A stretch of DNA of 64,000 bases from Distichodus sexfasciatus (taxonomy: Eukaryota; Chordata; Actinopteri; Characiformes; Distichodontidae): positions 47,834-111,833 of the forward strand of contig JAVGVS010000444.1 in NCBI GenBank assembly GCA_032718565.1. Direction: 5' to 3'. Shown piece by piece: positions 48,659 through 60,080 of the stretch (position 1 is the stretch's first letter; every line of letters starts with the position of its first letter). Position numbers and translations under genes: made by a program. The notes under the pieces are model-generated. The model had not been told where the DNA came from and ran no database searches. It saw only the letters and a program-made list of their open reading frames with translations.

Positions 48659-48748
48659 GCGATGACTCGTCCAGCCCGTCTTCGTTCTCCACAAAACTGG
48701 AAAACTCTCCTTTGCAAAATTTGCTGTCGCTCCGCTCAGACAACGACT
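48659..48748 (+). pseudogene. 3' fragment of a third GPCR gene
   Basis: The DNA CTCGTCCAGCCCGTCTTCGT followed by CTCCACAAAACTGG and TTTGCTGTCGCTCCGCTC matches 47659-47737 of GPCR 1 at most positions. It covers only TM7 and the tail, with no upstream receptor sequence, so it is a dead fragment of a duplicate. Confidence 0.7.
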
Positions 48749-48954
48749 ACTGGCTATAAAAGCTTCTTTATTTCTTTGTAAAATAGTTTGAGTACAGATT
48801 TTCTGAGATGACATCAAACTTAAATTACATTTAAAGAACACCTTTGATGCATGTCTTATGTAGTGATTCTACTACTATCAAAAGTACTGGTGGTGCACTT
48901 ATAATACTTCTTGAGACTAAATTGGCCCACATTTTTAGGCTTTAAAAGCGCACC

Positions 48955-49200
48955 TTTATGTGTGCTGGAGCAGTTGGTAGTGTAAGGATTAGGGCGTCGG
49001 CCCCATTCAAGTTCCAGACTGGTAAAGGTTCCACCGAGGTACTCATCAGCAAGGTACTGTCCCCAAGCACTTCTTCCTGGTTGCTGCCAAAAAAAGCTGC
49101 CCGCTGCTCTGCTCACATGCAGAGGTCACATCTGGTTGTGGTGCACTGTGTGGTGTGTTCACAATGACAAATAATCACAATTCCAGTTTGGTCCATAGAA
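48955..49200. repeat. Old SINE-like dispersed repeat
   Basis: The segment with GCTGCCCGCTGCTCTGCTCACATGC, GGTCACATCTGGTTGTGGTG and ACAATGACAAATAATCAC has related pieces at 39300-39400 and, inverted, at 49315-49400 (GTGATTATTTGTCATTGTG). Boundaries are unclear. Confidence 0.4.
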
Positions 49201-49853
49201 TTTTCAGCAACATTTGGATGCTGAAAGCTGCAGTCTCTTAACTTCACACTAGATGTCAGCACATCCAAGTTATAACCCCTTTTGAAAGCAGTTGACCTTT
49301 CATATATATGTGTCTAGTGAGTGATTATTTGTCATTGTGAACACAGCACACAGTGAAATGTTTGCTCTGCATTTGACCCATCCTTGAAGGAAATGGTTAT
49401 GGTCACCTTTCAGATTTGCATTAAAAACATCACTGTATGGTGCTTGATGGTGCTGACGCCAGCACAGGTGGCAGCGTAATTACCAGACACACGCTAAATG
49501 CACATCCACGAGGGATCCAACGCAAGAACTGCACACAATCTGTAAGCATAACCTTCTTCTCGGTGGTCTCTGCTCACATATAAGGCTTGAATGTTAAGAT
49601 AAATGGACTGATGCCTTTAAAAACCATTATATAAAAATATTATCATTATAAAATGATTTATTTTCATGTTCATGTTTCATGTTATGTAATTTACATAATT
49701 CCCCATCAACTCAGACTTATGCACAAAGCTACTTACTTTTACTGTGTTTTATTAGGTTAGTTCCAAACTTGTTTTCTACAGAACTCTGGTCATGCCTCAG
49801 CGTATTTGTTTGTCTTTCATTTTCTCGAGATCACAACTTATTTACCGTATATC

Positions 49854-50137
49854 TTCCAATAGTAGCCCGTCTCTTATTGACGCCCGTTTCCAATAAACGC
49901 CGGGTTTGAAGAGATGTCGCAACAAATAGACGCCGGTCTCTAATAGTAGCCGGTCTCCTTTAAGCATACGGTTCCATACCGTATTTTACTGCCAAATGAA
50001 CCCCGTTTACCCATCACCATTCCGTCTGCGAGGCGAATAATAGCCGGTCTCCAACAACTGCCGGTCTCTTTTAAATGCCGGGCCGTCCAAATAATTTTTT
50101 GAATAAACGCCGGGGCTACTATTGGAAGATGTACGGT
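49854..50137. mobile_element. Palindromic MITE, ACCGTATATCTTCCAATAGT ends
   Basis: The left ACCGTATATCTTCCAATAGT and the right end (minus) ACCGTACATCTTCCAATAGT are inverted copies. The inside has repeated GCCGGTCTC and AATAAACGCCGGG words. It lies upstream of GPCR 2. Confidence 0.75.
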
Positions 50138-50496
50138 ATATCGAGATTACATTTTTCTTGAGATCACTAATATTTTTTTCTCGAGATCCCTAAGGAGGTT
50201 CAGATATTTGTAGCTATACTGTTGCAGAAATGATAGTGATCCTATCATCAGTGCCAACCAAGTGGAGGGTCCGGGACGTCTCCATGGTTACTTGATGACG
50301 TTTGAAAGATAGCTTGGGTTATGTTGAAAACCAGGAGAAAAAATAAGCGATAATCTTGAGAAAGCAACTTTGGATATGTCAATTCGTAATCTCGAGAAAA
50401 TGAGAAATAAAAACAGTTTAGTCATGTCCTCTACAGACTTTGTGATGTTGTTCTCTCTGACGTCACTCTACAGAACAGTTTCTTTGCTACAGGAAG

Positions 50497-51345
50497 ATGA
50501 ACACCACCACCACCGTTAACTTGATGGGATGGTTTTTCAGTGATCCGCTCTTCTTCGTACCCATCAATGTTATCAATTTGATTCTGAGCGTTCCGTTAAA
50601 CACCTACGTTATATTCCTCCTCTTGTCTTCTGGAAGTGGAGAACTTGACACTGAGATTTTTACCCTCAACCAGGCTGTCTTTGAAATTATTTTCAGTCTC
50701 ATGGGCCCTTTCCTGTCCATGTGTAACGCCAACATTGGCTTGTGTTTTTTCAAACCACTGGGTTTCATCATAGGTTTGTGCATGTCCGCTCGCCCCGTTT
50801 TCCACTGCTGCGTGTTTTTGGAGCGTTACCTGGCCGTGGTCCGTCCTGTGATTTTTCTCAAGTATAAGCCGCTCAGGTATCGCGTGATGCATTCCCTCGT
50901 GTCCTGGATGTACATCCTGTTATGGGGCATCACCTGCATGCTCATGTATCCTCATATGCCCTACGTTGTCTTTTCAGCACTCTATATTTTAATTTTGGCC
51001 GTGGAATTTTTCTGCTGCGTGTCTATTCTCAGGAAGCTGAGCCGCCCAGGACCAGGCGATAGGGCCAGACAGGAGAGGGAGATGAACTCTTTCAAAAAGA
51101 AGGCCATTCAGATGATCGTCGTGAGCCTGCTGACGTTTTGTTTCCAAGTAATCCCAACAATAATTATTTTTAGTTTTCAAAACAGGGAGAATCTTGCCTA
51201 CTTCACTAAGACTATGGGTATTATTGTGGTAGTCAACCTGATCGTAGGGTTTGTGCAGCCCATATTTGTACTCCAAAAAGCTGGAAAACTGACATTATTA
51301 ATGTCGGTGTGTTTTACAATGTACAGAACACCTCAAACTAACTGA
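50497..51345 (+). CDS. GPCR 2: class A orphan receptor, paralog of GPCR 1, 282 aa
   Basis: A single coding exon preceded by an acceptor (tttgctacag at 50492) and GAAG, as in GPCR 1. The N-terminus has NTT sites. TM2 reads NQAVFEIIF, so position 2.50 is Glu instead of the near-universal Asp. TM3 ends LERYLAVVRPVIF, and TM7 again has FVQPIFVLQKAGK instead of NPxxY. Third-loop residues RPGPGDRARQEREM resemble RHPAPGEREEGGEM of GPCR 1. Overall similarity is clear along the whole length. The altered 2.50 and missing NPxxY predict unusual sodium-site and activation behaviour, if the receptor signals. Confidence 0.8.
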   Translation: MNTTTTVNLMGWFFSDPLFFVPINVINLILSVPLNTYVIFLLLSSGSGELDTEIFTLNQAVFEIIFSLMGPFLSMCNANIGLCFFKPLGFIIGLCMSARPVFHCCVFLERYLAVVRPVIFLKYKPLRYRVMHSLVSWMYILLWGITCMLMYPHMPYVVFSALYILILAVEFFCCVSILRKLSRPGPGDRARQEREMNSFKKKAIQMIVVSLLTFCFQVIPTIIIFSFQNRENLAYFTKTMGIIVVVNLIVGFVQPIFVLQKAGKLTLLMSVCFTMYRTPQTN

Positions 51346-51778
51346 GTGTCCTAATTCCTCACTTCTGCTCAGTTGAGAAAATTGTGTCTGCATGTCAAAC
51401 GGTTGACCATGTGAGATTTGTCTTGACCCACTATTTTAACCAAAACATAAAATTAAAAGTTTTCTGCATAATAAACTAGTTTTGTTCAGTTAAACTCATA
51501 TTTTACTTATTGACATTTGTAAAGATACTGAGATACCTGAAGTAGCGAATCCACATGCTTTCCACATGTTTTATATGTGTATTTTTGTATGCTTAAAGAA
51601 AGATGAATATTGTTGTCTTTGCTTTGGGGTTGTTGTCAAGGAAACTCTTGTTATGTGTCAGATTTGCATGATTATGATTGGTTGCCTAATGGCAAGCAGG
51701 TGGTACGGGATGATTACCACACCCAAATACACAAGTCAATAGAGAGAGAAAGATGAAGTGCTAAGAAGGATATGTACA

Positions 51779-52366
51779 GTGGCCGAGAAAGCCCAATGCA
51801 ATTCAAAGTTAAAAACGCGCTGCAAAACCATAAAATGTTTCATTCAAGTTCACAGTGCACGCTCAAACACACTACAAATTCGTAGACGTGACACAAACTC
51901 AGAAATCACTTTTATCAATTTCGTCATTACACGTTACAAAACAGAAAACACATGCATCTTCTAAAACAGTTAAGAAATAAACAATTGGTTTCATGGTTTT
52001 ATATTTGTGTGTGTAGGAATTCCTCATGTATGAGACTTTCTGTGGAGTTAGACTGGATCTCAAATGTTAATTTCACTTACTGGTTTCCACCTGCTCGGGA
52101 CTTAAAACTAATAAGGATGTGGCCACCCAAAACAGCGTCCTCCGCAAACACTTCCATTGTGTTTTGGCTCAATTTGGTTGTGTTGTGAACTATCTGCAGC
52201 GCGTTTTAGAAGATGGATGTGTTTTCTGTTTTGCAACGTGTCATGACGAAATTGATGAAAGTGATTTCTGAGTTTGTGTCGAGTCTACGAATTTGTAGTG
52301 TGTTTGAGTGTGCGCTATGAACTTGAATGAAACGCTTTGTGGTTTTGCTTTGGGCTTTCTCAGCCC
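51779..52366. mobile_element. Foldback MITE with arms of about 185 bp
   Basis: The left arm (GGCCGAGAAAGCCCAATGCA to about 51965) and right arm (about 52190 to TTGGGCTTTCTCAGCCCC) are inverted copies. They share for example CACACTACAAATTCGTAGAC and its complement at 52285. The interior of about 220 bp is unrelated. Open frames here are artefacts. Confidence 0.8.
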
Positions 52367-53289
52367 CATAGATATGGGATGGAATCTGGAAGCAGTAAGG
52401 TTGGGTACTGAATTTGGTACTTTTAAAGGTACCCGACAGAATGAATGTCAGTACTACCAGGTGTCAGTTCACGTAAAATCAAACAGTACCAAATTATGGT
52501 ACAACCACATGCTTGTCAGCAATGTCGGTGTTGTGAATTTGGTGTCAATTTTTGTGCTAGATACTTGGTTCCAACTCTAAAACATGTTGCCTATAGCGGC
52601 GTTGGGTGCTTATAAATACATTTCTCATACACTCGTTCAAGAGGTTCTGTCCATTTTTTATCAATTTTTTCCCCCATAGACTAACATGGAGCTCAAATTT
52701 CTACACTTTACTGTGCAGCTGCTGTTCTTCACAAATGCACCAAATTCAACATAATTTGAGGACCCAAGAGCCTCTTCGCTTGAGTGTAACTGCCATGATT
52801 CACACCTGTATTTTTAATCTTTTTATTCTGTTATTTATTTATCCCATAGGAACCCATTGATTTTCTCGCATTAAGAATTACCTGGGATTTGCAACAGCCC
52901 CACTTTTGTTAGATTAAAACGTTACTAAAATATGCTGTGATAAAATAGGCCATGATAATTTCAGAGGGAATTTTACTTCCCATCCCGTAACACCCCACTT
53001 TTGAAAAGCTTGATACACCCCTGGCCAATTTGTAGAAACTCAAATTCAAGGAAAATTAACTACTCCGACGCCTTTCATTCGATTCTTGTGAAACTTGGCA
53101 TATTTAATCTAGGCTCTGACTAGGCAAAAAAATGTGTACAGAGTTTTGATAGGACAAAGGGTTACAAAGCATCAATTCATATTCCAGGCATGGCCCGTAA
53201 TTACTCTAAAGCCTATATCTTCTCAGAAAAACATCCAAACACATCTCGTATACCGAGAACCGTTTCCTTCCGAGACAACACAGTGCATA

Positions 53290-53855
53290 CAGCTCTGGAA
53301 AAAAATAAGAGACCGCATCACTTCTTTCTGTTCACAGGCTTTGCAATATGTGGTTGTGTGTGTAAAATGTACAGGTTGCTATTCTTTTATGAGCTATTGC
53401 AGTTGCAGATGTGAGAAAAATAAGAAAGCAGTCCATATTTTAAAATACAGTATAACTGCATTTCTCTTTTTATAGCAGCTATTACATGTGTTTTATTCCA
53501 ACACCTATACACCTGATTAAATCAGATGTCAGTAAATGCGGGGACTGTGGGATTTTGTGCAAAGTTTTTTTAATCACATAATTGTCAAATAATATATTAT
53601 ACAATTTTGTACAAAGATATATATATATATGTGTATAGAGAGAGCGAGAGAGAGAGTAATCATTTACTCCATAGTATAATAAGATAATAGATAAGATAAT
53701 TTACACCTAAATGTTTGGGATTTCGAAATGGTAAAGTTATTAAAGAACATTAACCTTTAATTAACCATATTTTACACAGACATACAGCTACAAACTGTAA
53801 AAACAATGAATCAGAAATAAAGTGATGTGGTCTCTTATTTTTTTTTCCGGAGCTG
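53290..53855. mobile_element. Mariner-type MITE, CAGCTCTGGAAAAAAATAAG ends, TA target
   Basis: The ends CAGCTCTGGAAAAAAATAAG and (minus) CAGCTCCGGAAAAAAAAATA are inverted and flanked by TA on both sides. The pattern is typical of Tc1/mariner-mobilised MITEs. No transposase. Confidence 0.7.
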
Positions 53856-54073
53856 TATTTAACAGCAATAGTTGTGAAAGAACAGCATAAAACAGTGTTT
53901 ATTTAGTCAAATACTTTTATTTCAAATCCATCATGAATGTGATTTAATGTTGGATTTGCATGAAATACAACACTTTGGCTGATAAATAATGTGGCACTAA
54001 CACAGATGGCACAGTCTCTGCCAGAAACACACCAGAGGACAAAGAATTATACAGCAAGAATCTGTAAGCACAT

Positions 54074-54130
54074 CATTCAGTCATTCATTCATTTTCCAAA
54101 CTGCTTCATCCCAACTGGGGTCATGGGCCT
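54074..54130 (-). repeat. SINE tail fragment (family of 35665-35985)
   Basis: The minus strand carries CCCCAGTTGGGATGAAGCAG and the GAATGAATGAATGACTGAAT-like tail. Confidence 0.55.
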
Positions 54131-54399
54131 GTAAGCACATCCTTCAACATTTTTTGTTCTTAGGAATATATTGAGTGAATCTGGAGATAATTGGTTGGAT
54201 TTAAAGCATCTTTATGTCACTTTTGCTTTTATGTCAGTGAGTCTTTTAAATTTGAATGATGTTAAATAAATCAATAAATAAAGATTAAACTTTTTAACTT
54301 GGAGTGGGAATCCAAGAACCGGTTACAATTTATAAATTCCATCTGACTTGTACACCTACAACGTTATCGATTCTTAAATTTCCCAGCTCCACGTTTTCC

Positions 54400-54615
54400 C
54401 CAAGTTTTGCGTCGCGTTTCATTACGTCACACTCTCTGTGCCTTGACCTTCACCTTCGATCTGGACCGGAACTTTGATTTAGAGTACACATGCATCACTT
54501 CTGCTTTTTTGCTACTTTACGGCAACTGCTCGGTTTTATGCTGGTTCATTCGTCATTTCGTCGGGTGATACGTGTTGTAGGAATGAAGACCTTTGCATTC
54601 TACTGCAACATGCAG
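54400..54615 (+). promoter_or_regulatory. Promoter and first exon of gene E
   Basis: A CpG-containing block with a CRE-like TTACGTCAC (54422-54430) precedes a leader with CATTTCGTCGGGTGATACG. It ends in donor ACATGCAG|gtaaaa at 54615. The ATG at 54584 opens a short upstream frame. Spliced to the AG at about 55068, that frame would end at the TGA overlapping the main start codon. TSS position is inferred. Confidence 0.45.
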
Positions 54616-55086
54616 GTAAAATATTAATATCTAAATTAATTGTACGTCTAGCGACCTACATCTTTTATTAAGTCTTTATTCATGCATCATGAACGTTTTA
54701 GTGATGGAAAGGCAGTGAAAGACTCCATCAACTAATATTCACCAGCAGGCTTATTTTGTGGATTAATAAAAACAACTATTGATGCATCAAGTTGATTATT
54801 TTATTTAAGATTTATAATCTAAAATAAAATATAATAAAAATACTGAATACACTCCAGCATTAACGGTAATGCCCATATGCCAATTTTTTATAAATATAAC
54901 AATTAAATCACACAAAATTAAGCCACTGTGCAGATTTTCCTCCAAGTCTGCAGCTGAATTCCCTACATTAACCTTAATGAATAGAGTGTCAATTGATTAT
55001 GCCATTCTGTAGTGGAACAGGTGTTGTGTGTTTCTGGGTAGATGGTTGGGCCTATATAATTGCTTAGCATTTACATTACTTGAGCC

Positions 55087-55169
55087 ATGGCGACTGAAAA
55101 GGTTTTAATCACCATCACTGACTCTGAGGGCACACTGGCACTGCATGTGTCCAAAGACACCAAGGACTG
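55087..55169 (+). CDS. Gene E first coding exon, unrecognised
   Basis: ATG in good context (GAGCCATGG) starts MATEKVLITITDSEGTLALH, then VSKDTKD, ending at the donor ACTG|gtgagt in phase 2. I do not recognise the family. The beta-strand-like start could be a ubiquitin-like fold. No further exon was found downstream; the next 3 kb are transposon-derived. It may be the start of a gene whose remaining exons were lost, or which skips into the 60-63 kb exons. Confidence 0.4.
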
Positions 55170-55329
55170 GTGAGTACACAGTAAGCTTTTATTTGCAGAT
55201 ACTTGTTAGAGGCAATATGTTGGGTCAAACACTATTGTCAAGACTTTTTTGGATTTTTTAAAAATTTTAAATAAAGAGTTCTTGGCCATTGTAACAAGAC
55301 AGGTTAGACTATCTACAATGATGCAAGGT

Positions 55330-55686
55330 ACACTGTAAAAAATGTACATAAAAATTATGGTAAATAACTATGAAATGGCAACGGTAAATGACCATTAAAT
55401 CAAAAAAGAGTAAATGATTGTAATACATATGTTAAATTACTGTAAATCAAGAAATGGTATATTGCTTTTATTTTTACAATGCTATTATGTTGAAAATACA
55501 TTAATTTACCTTAAGTATGTCTAATTTTCTTAAAAAACAGGAAAAATCCATAACATTATTTGCAAGTAATTGCCTGACAATTAACATAATAATTCTGCAT
55601 AAATTACAGATTTTCATGCTTTTTATATTTGAATTTACAATTTACAACCGTACATCAATCACCCAAAACATACCTTAGTTTTTACA
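55330..55686. repeat. AT-rich repeat interrupted by the LTR element (left part)
   Basis: It begins ACACTGTAAAAAATG and is full of ATGGTAAATAA/TACTGTAAAT words. The same type of sequence continues after the retroelement from 58052 to about 58370 and ends TAGCGTAAAACTGTGT. The LTR element therefore inserted into an older MITE-like repeat. Confidence 0.5.
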
Positions 55687-56515
55687 ATAACTGTCACGTC
55701 TGTGCCTCCTCCCCGACGCTCGGACTCGCCAGAGTATTAAACCTGAGATTTGACGTGTCGCGTTTGGTTGTCTTGGTGATGGGTGTCTGCCCCTTTAAGA
55801 ATTTCCCGCCAGTCACTTCCGGGTTGTCCGCGTCATCGGTGATGGGTTCCCCTTCATGTTGTGTGTCACTTCCTCATTGGTGCTAGTTAGCTTAGCCATG
55901 CTATTTAACCAGCCCGATCCGGTTGTTTGTTGCGTGTCGATGTCATTGGTGTGTGTTTCGCCTCCCCTCTGTCTTCCCAGCCGACCACCACTCTGCTTCT
56001 GAGAACTTTGTGCGTGGAATCCAACGAATCCAGCGATCTCTCGTGAGTGACTGCCGATTCTCTGCTAGCTTGTTAGCCACGCGGCTATCCATTTTCTCCT
56101 CGTTGTGTTGGCCTCGGCTGGAAGAACGGGACTTATTTTGCTGGAAGCAGAGGGTTTATGTTTGTGTTTGTTGAGGAATAAATATATATCGCAGCACGTC
56201 CGCATTTGCGTCCTATTCCACATCCACACCGTGATAACATGACAGAGGATCCTCTGGATCCTTCCAGAGGATGAGCTGACGCAGATCCTCCGGCGCCAGG
56301 ACGAACACCACGCCCAGATAGCGCAGCTCACCCAGACACTACAGCAGCTCCTGCTGTTCGTCCGGGCCCACGCCGTTCCACCAGCAGCAGCTACTCCAGC
56401 GGCCGCCGCCCCCGCTCCCGCGCCGGCCGTACCGTCCCTTCCGCCGACGACCACCAAGACCCATGCTTCCCTAACCAAGCGCTACGCCGGGGACCCGGAA
56501 GGATGCCAGGCCTTT

Positions 56516-56872
56516 TTGATGGCCTGCGAGCTGTACTTCGCGGAGTTTCCAAGGCTTACGGGGAAAAAGAAGGTGGGGATCATCCTGCAACGGCTTACGG
56601 GCCAGGCCCAGCGGTGGGCTACGGCCTTGTGGTGCGTCCAAGCCCCCCCGCTCCAGGACTACGGGGCTTTTCTGGAGCTCTTCCAGGCAGTGTTCCACCA
56701 CCCAGACCAAGGCAAGTTGGGGAAGGAGCAGCTGCTGGATCTCCGCCAGGGGTCAACCTCCGTGGTGGATTACACGGTCCAGTTTAGGATCCTGTCAGCA
56801 GGCACAGGTTGGGGAGAAGACGTCCTGCGCACCCTGTACCGGCACGGCCTGAACGCCGAGATGAGGACGTAG
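56516..56872 (+). pseudogene. gag-like frame of the gypsy element
   Basis: It encodes ACELYFAEFPRLTGKKK, LTGQAQRWATALW and VVDYTVQFRILSAGTGW, typical of the Ty3/gypsy (Retrotrans_gag) capsid region. It stops early at TAG after MRT, before the zinc knuckle, which is in a different open segment. Confidence 0.75.
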
Positions 56873-57219
56873 CTCGCCTACCGCGATCAGGGGCTCAGTC
56901 TGGAGCAGGTCAGTGCCTTAGCCATCAGCCTGGACCAACACCTACGGGGGAAGAAGGGAAGACCATCTGCCTCGGCCGCACACCTGGCGGCTCCCTCGCG
57001 GCTCCCAGCTGTATGCTCTGCATGCCCGCCATCACCACCAGAGCCCATGGAGTTGGGCGCTTCCCGTCTCTCACCGGAGGAACAGCACCGATGCCAACGA
57101 AACAGCCTTTGTCTCTACTGTGGAGGAGTGGGCCACTTCACTGATGCCTGCCCGGTTCGCCATACTATGAAGAAGAAGCAAGGGGTAGAAAACTCTGGTC
57201 TAAGCACAAATCAGTTTAT

Positions 57220-58049
57220 GTGTATGGTGTCTTGAATGTTAACTCTGTCTGTGTTTCTGTGTCTGTGTTGCTAGATTCTGGATCGGCTGGTAATTTCATC
57301 TCCAGTACCCTGGTGTCTTCCCTCTGTGTGCCCGTGGTCAACATTGCTAGCCCCATCACAGTTAAAGCCATAGATGGCCATCCCATCAGTTCAAAACCAC
57401 TGTCACATTACCACTCCCCTGCACCTCCTGGTACCCCCACACCACACCAAACACATTCAGTTACTGGTCCTTGTAGCAATGCAGACCGACATCATTTTAG
57501 GTCTGCCCTGGTTACGCATCCACAACCCACACATCGACTGGATCGATGCCCGCATACTGGCTTGGTCACCCCGTTGCACAATGCGGTCACAGTGATGTAC
57601 CCGCACCCCCTTCCGCTCATCCCCTCGGCGATTGAGCAGCTCCGCGGGGCCAGGTTTTTCACTAAGCTTGACCTCCGGAGTGCCTACAATCTAGTCCATA
57701 TTCGAGCAGGCGATGAGTGGAAGACGGCCTTTAGTACCACCTCTGGCACTACCACTACAACGTTATGCCCTTCGGACTGGCCAATGCACCGTCGTTCTTC
57801 CAGGCCTTCATGAACGACATGTTCCGTGACCTGCTGAACCACTACGTCATGGTATATCTGGATGATATACTTGTATATTCTCCAGATTACCCGACGCATG
57901 TTCAGCATTTCCGGACAGTCCTCCGTCACCTGAGACCTGCCGGTGTCAAAAGGGTACACCACTATCCTCGTGGTAGTGGATCGTTTTTCGAAGGGTGTTC
58001 GTTTCCTGCCTCTTGTTTCTCTCCCCTCATCCACCCCGTGATAACATGA
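57220..58049 (+). pseudogene. Protease and reverse-transcriptase frames of the gypsy element
   Basis: DSGSAGNFIS is the aspartic-protease type motif. ARFFTKLDLRSAYNLVHI, then MPFGLANAPSFFQAF and VMVYLDDILVYS are reverse-transcriptase blocks. At about 57750 the frame changes by one base, and after 57930 the sequence jumps to an integrase-like VVVDRFSKG in another frame. This is a decayed coding region. Confidence 0.8.
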
Positions 58050-58559
58050 CAATAACAAAATGTTAAAACTTTGTAAAAATGTTTGTAAAAATTACAGTGA
58101 AAACAAATCAAATACTAACAAGATCAGACTGTTTAATAAAATGGTATATCTCGGTAGTAAATACAGTGAATTACTGAAAATGAAAAAAAAATGTATATTG
58201 CTTTCACCAAGTATAAAACACAAATATTTACTATGAAAAAATATTCTGTGGCACAATTAATGGTAAAAGGCCATTTTGTAATGTACAACGAATTACCCTA
58301 AAAGTAACATATTTAGTCTGTGTACTTTTACGATGATGTACATTTACATTTATAGCGTAAAACTGTGTATCACTAACCAGAACATATTTTTACAGATCCA
58401 AGTAGAATTTAATGGAAAGAGTGTTTTTTTAACCCTTTGATGCGCAACATGAGTCAAAAGTGACTTGATTTAGTTTATATCTTCTTTATCTTTGCAATAA
58501 ATTAATTTCAGATTCTGAATCTCAGGTATTCAGATATCTTGTTCAGAGATCAGTTAACT

Positions 58560-59335
58560 TGTTTTGATCATCATTCATCCTTTTTTATTTGTTATTTTCT
58601 TACTTTAAAAGACAACCATTTTGTAAATTCTTCTAATGCACAGCCAGAAGAAAGAAAGCGGATTTAAATGACTTTGGATGTGGTATGGTGCTAGATGGGC
58701 TGGTCTGATTATTAAAGTGCTGATCTACTGGATTTCCACGCACAACCATCGTTCAGGTTTACAGAGAACGGTCCGAAAAAGAGAAAAAATCATTTGTAAA
58801 GGAAAATGCCTTGTTGATGTCAGAGGAGAAGAATGAGCATACTGGTTCAAGGTTATAGAAAGGCAACATAGCTCAAATAACGCCTTGTTGCAACAAAGGG
58901 TTACCACCCTTACCACACCATCTCTGAACGCACAGCATGTGGAACCTTAATTACATGGACTACACCGGACCACACCGGGTGCCACTCCTGTCAGCTATAT
59001 GAACAGGAAACTGAGGCTACAATTCACACAGACTCACCAAATCTGGACAGTAACGGACTGGAAACCCGTTACCTGATACCTGTTGAGTCTCGATTTTAGC
59101 TGCAACATTCAGATGGTTGGATCAGAATTTGGTGTAAACAACATGAAAGCTTGGATGCATCCTGCCTTGTATCAACGGTCCAGGCTGGTGGTGGTGGTGT
59201 CATGGTGTGGGGCATATGTTATTGGCACACTTTGGGCCCCTTAGTACCAACTGAGCATTGTTTAAATGCCACAGCCTACCTGAGTATTGTTGCTGACCAT
59301 GTCCATCTCTTTATGATCTCTTAAAAATATCTAGA
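58560..59335 (+). pseudogene. Tc1/mariner remnant, heavily decayed
   Basis: DNA around 59150-59260 still translates to KLGCILPCINGPGW and WCHGVGHMLLAHFGPL with stops. This resembles the Tc1 transposase region that reads ..QGSGGGVMVWG.. in active copies. No intact frame or terminal repeats were found. Confidence 0.6.
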
Positions 59336-59754
59336 GTAATTCAGATGGGACGTAAATCTCTGTGTTTCTCTTAACAAGCCCCTTTTTGTCTACTGGTTAA
59401 CAGCCATATAATATCATGTTTAAAATGTGATTTAAATATGATAATTTTAACACATAATAATGTTCCATAGTGCATTAGCTTGTTAAGGGTGCAGCGAGTC
59501 AGTGATGGGCTTAACTGTAAGAGTAATAATAAAAGAAAGATTTTTTTTTTTTTTTTGGGTGAGTGACTGAAAAGTATTTGAGTTGTCCAATTGTGAGTGC
59601 TATACCACCTGCTGAAATGAAGCTTAATTGTTAAAAATGAAATAAAATAAAATTAATGATATAATGTTAATAAAATAATGAAAATGTAGTTTGTAAAGTC
59701 GAGAGCAGTCAAATAATTAATTACAAAGGCTCTAACACTGAATTTGAAAAGTCT

Positions 59755-59863
59755 ATGTGTACGTTTTGGAGACGAGTTCGCGCCAGTTCTGACCGTCCAC
59801 AACTAGGTTCAGCTCAGCGGTAACTGCCAACCTGCACTCAAGACGTGAAACTTCTATTTCAAA
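59755..59863 (+). promoter_or_regulatory. Promoter and 5'-UTR exon of the 60-63.6 kb gene
   Basis: A local CpG-rich stretch (GAGACGAGTTCGCGCC) precedes CAGCTCAGCGGTAACTGCC and a consensus donor TTTCAAA|gtaagt at 59863. The position suits a leader for the zinc-finger exon at 60081 or for gene F. Confidence 0.45.
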
Positions 59864-60080
59864 GTAAGTATACCATTAGACTTTGAATAAATTTAACTAT
59901 ATCAATTTTAACATTAGTTGGCTAGGCCAGTTTTCTTGTTGCGTCGCCACCAGTTTTGCCAGTTTTGTCCTATTTCGTAGTTTCTGTAGAAAGTTCATGC
60001 TAATGCACCACGTTGAAGATTTTAGCTAGCTTTACTGTCGAACGTACGCCAGTTTAATTTACCCGGAGTAGTGAAAGAAA

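Larger units (their letters stand above)
55692..58051 (+). mobile_element. Ty3/gypsy LTR retrotransposon, internally deleted
   Basis: The element starts TGTCACG and ends TGACA, with exact 5-bp duplications ATAAC at 55687-55691 and 58052-58056. A full 5' LTR spans 55692-56244. Only about the last 22 bp of the 3' LTR remain (58030-58051). Between lie gag (56516-56872, stop TAG at 56870), a zinc knuckle CLYCGGVGHFTDAC (57115-57155), a protease-like LLDSGSAGNFI (57269), and reverse transcriptase with VMPFGLANAPS and YLDD (about 57760-57880). An integrase-like stretch at 57960-58020 follows directly. RNase H and the integrase N-terminus are missing, and frames are broken in several places. The element is not functional. 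Confidence 0.85.

Noticed and set aside
51758..52580. Possible small genes between GPCR 2 and gene E
   Set aside because: The open frames fall in the arms and loop of a foldback element.
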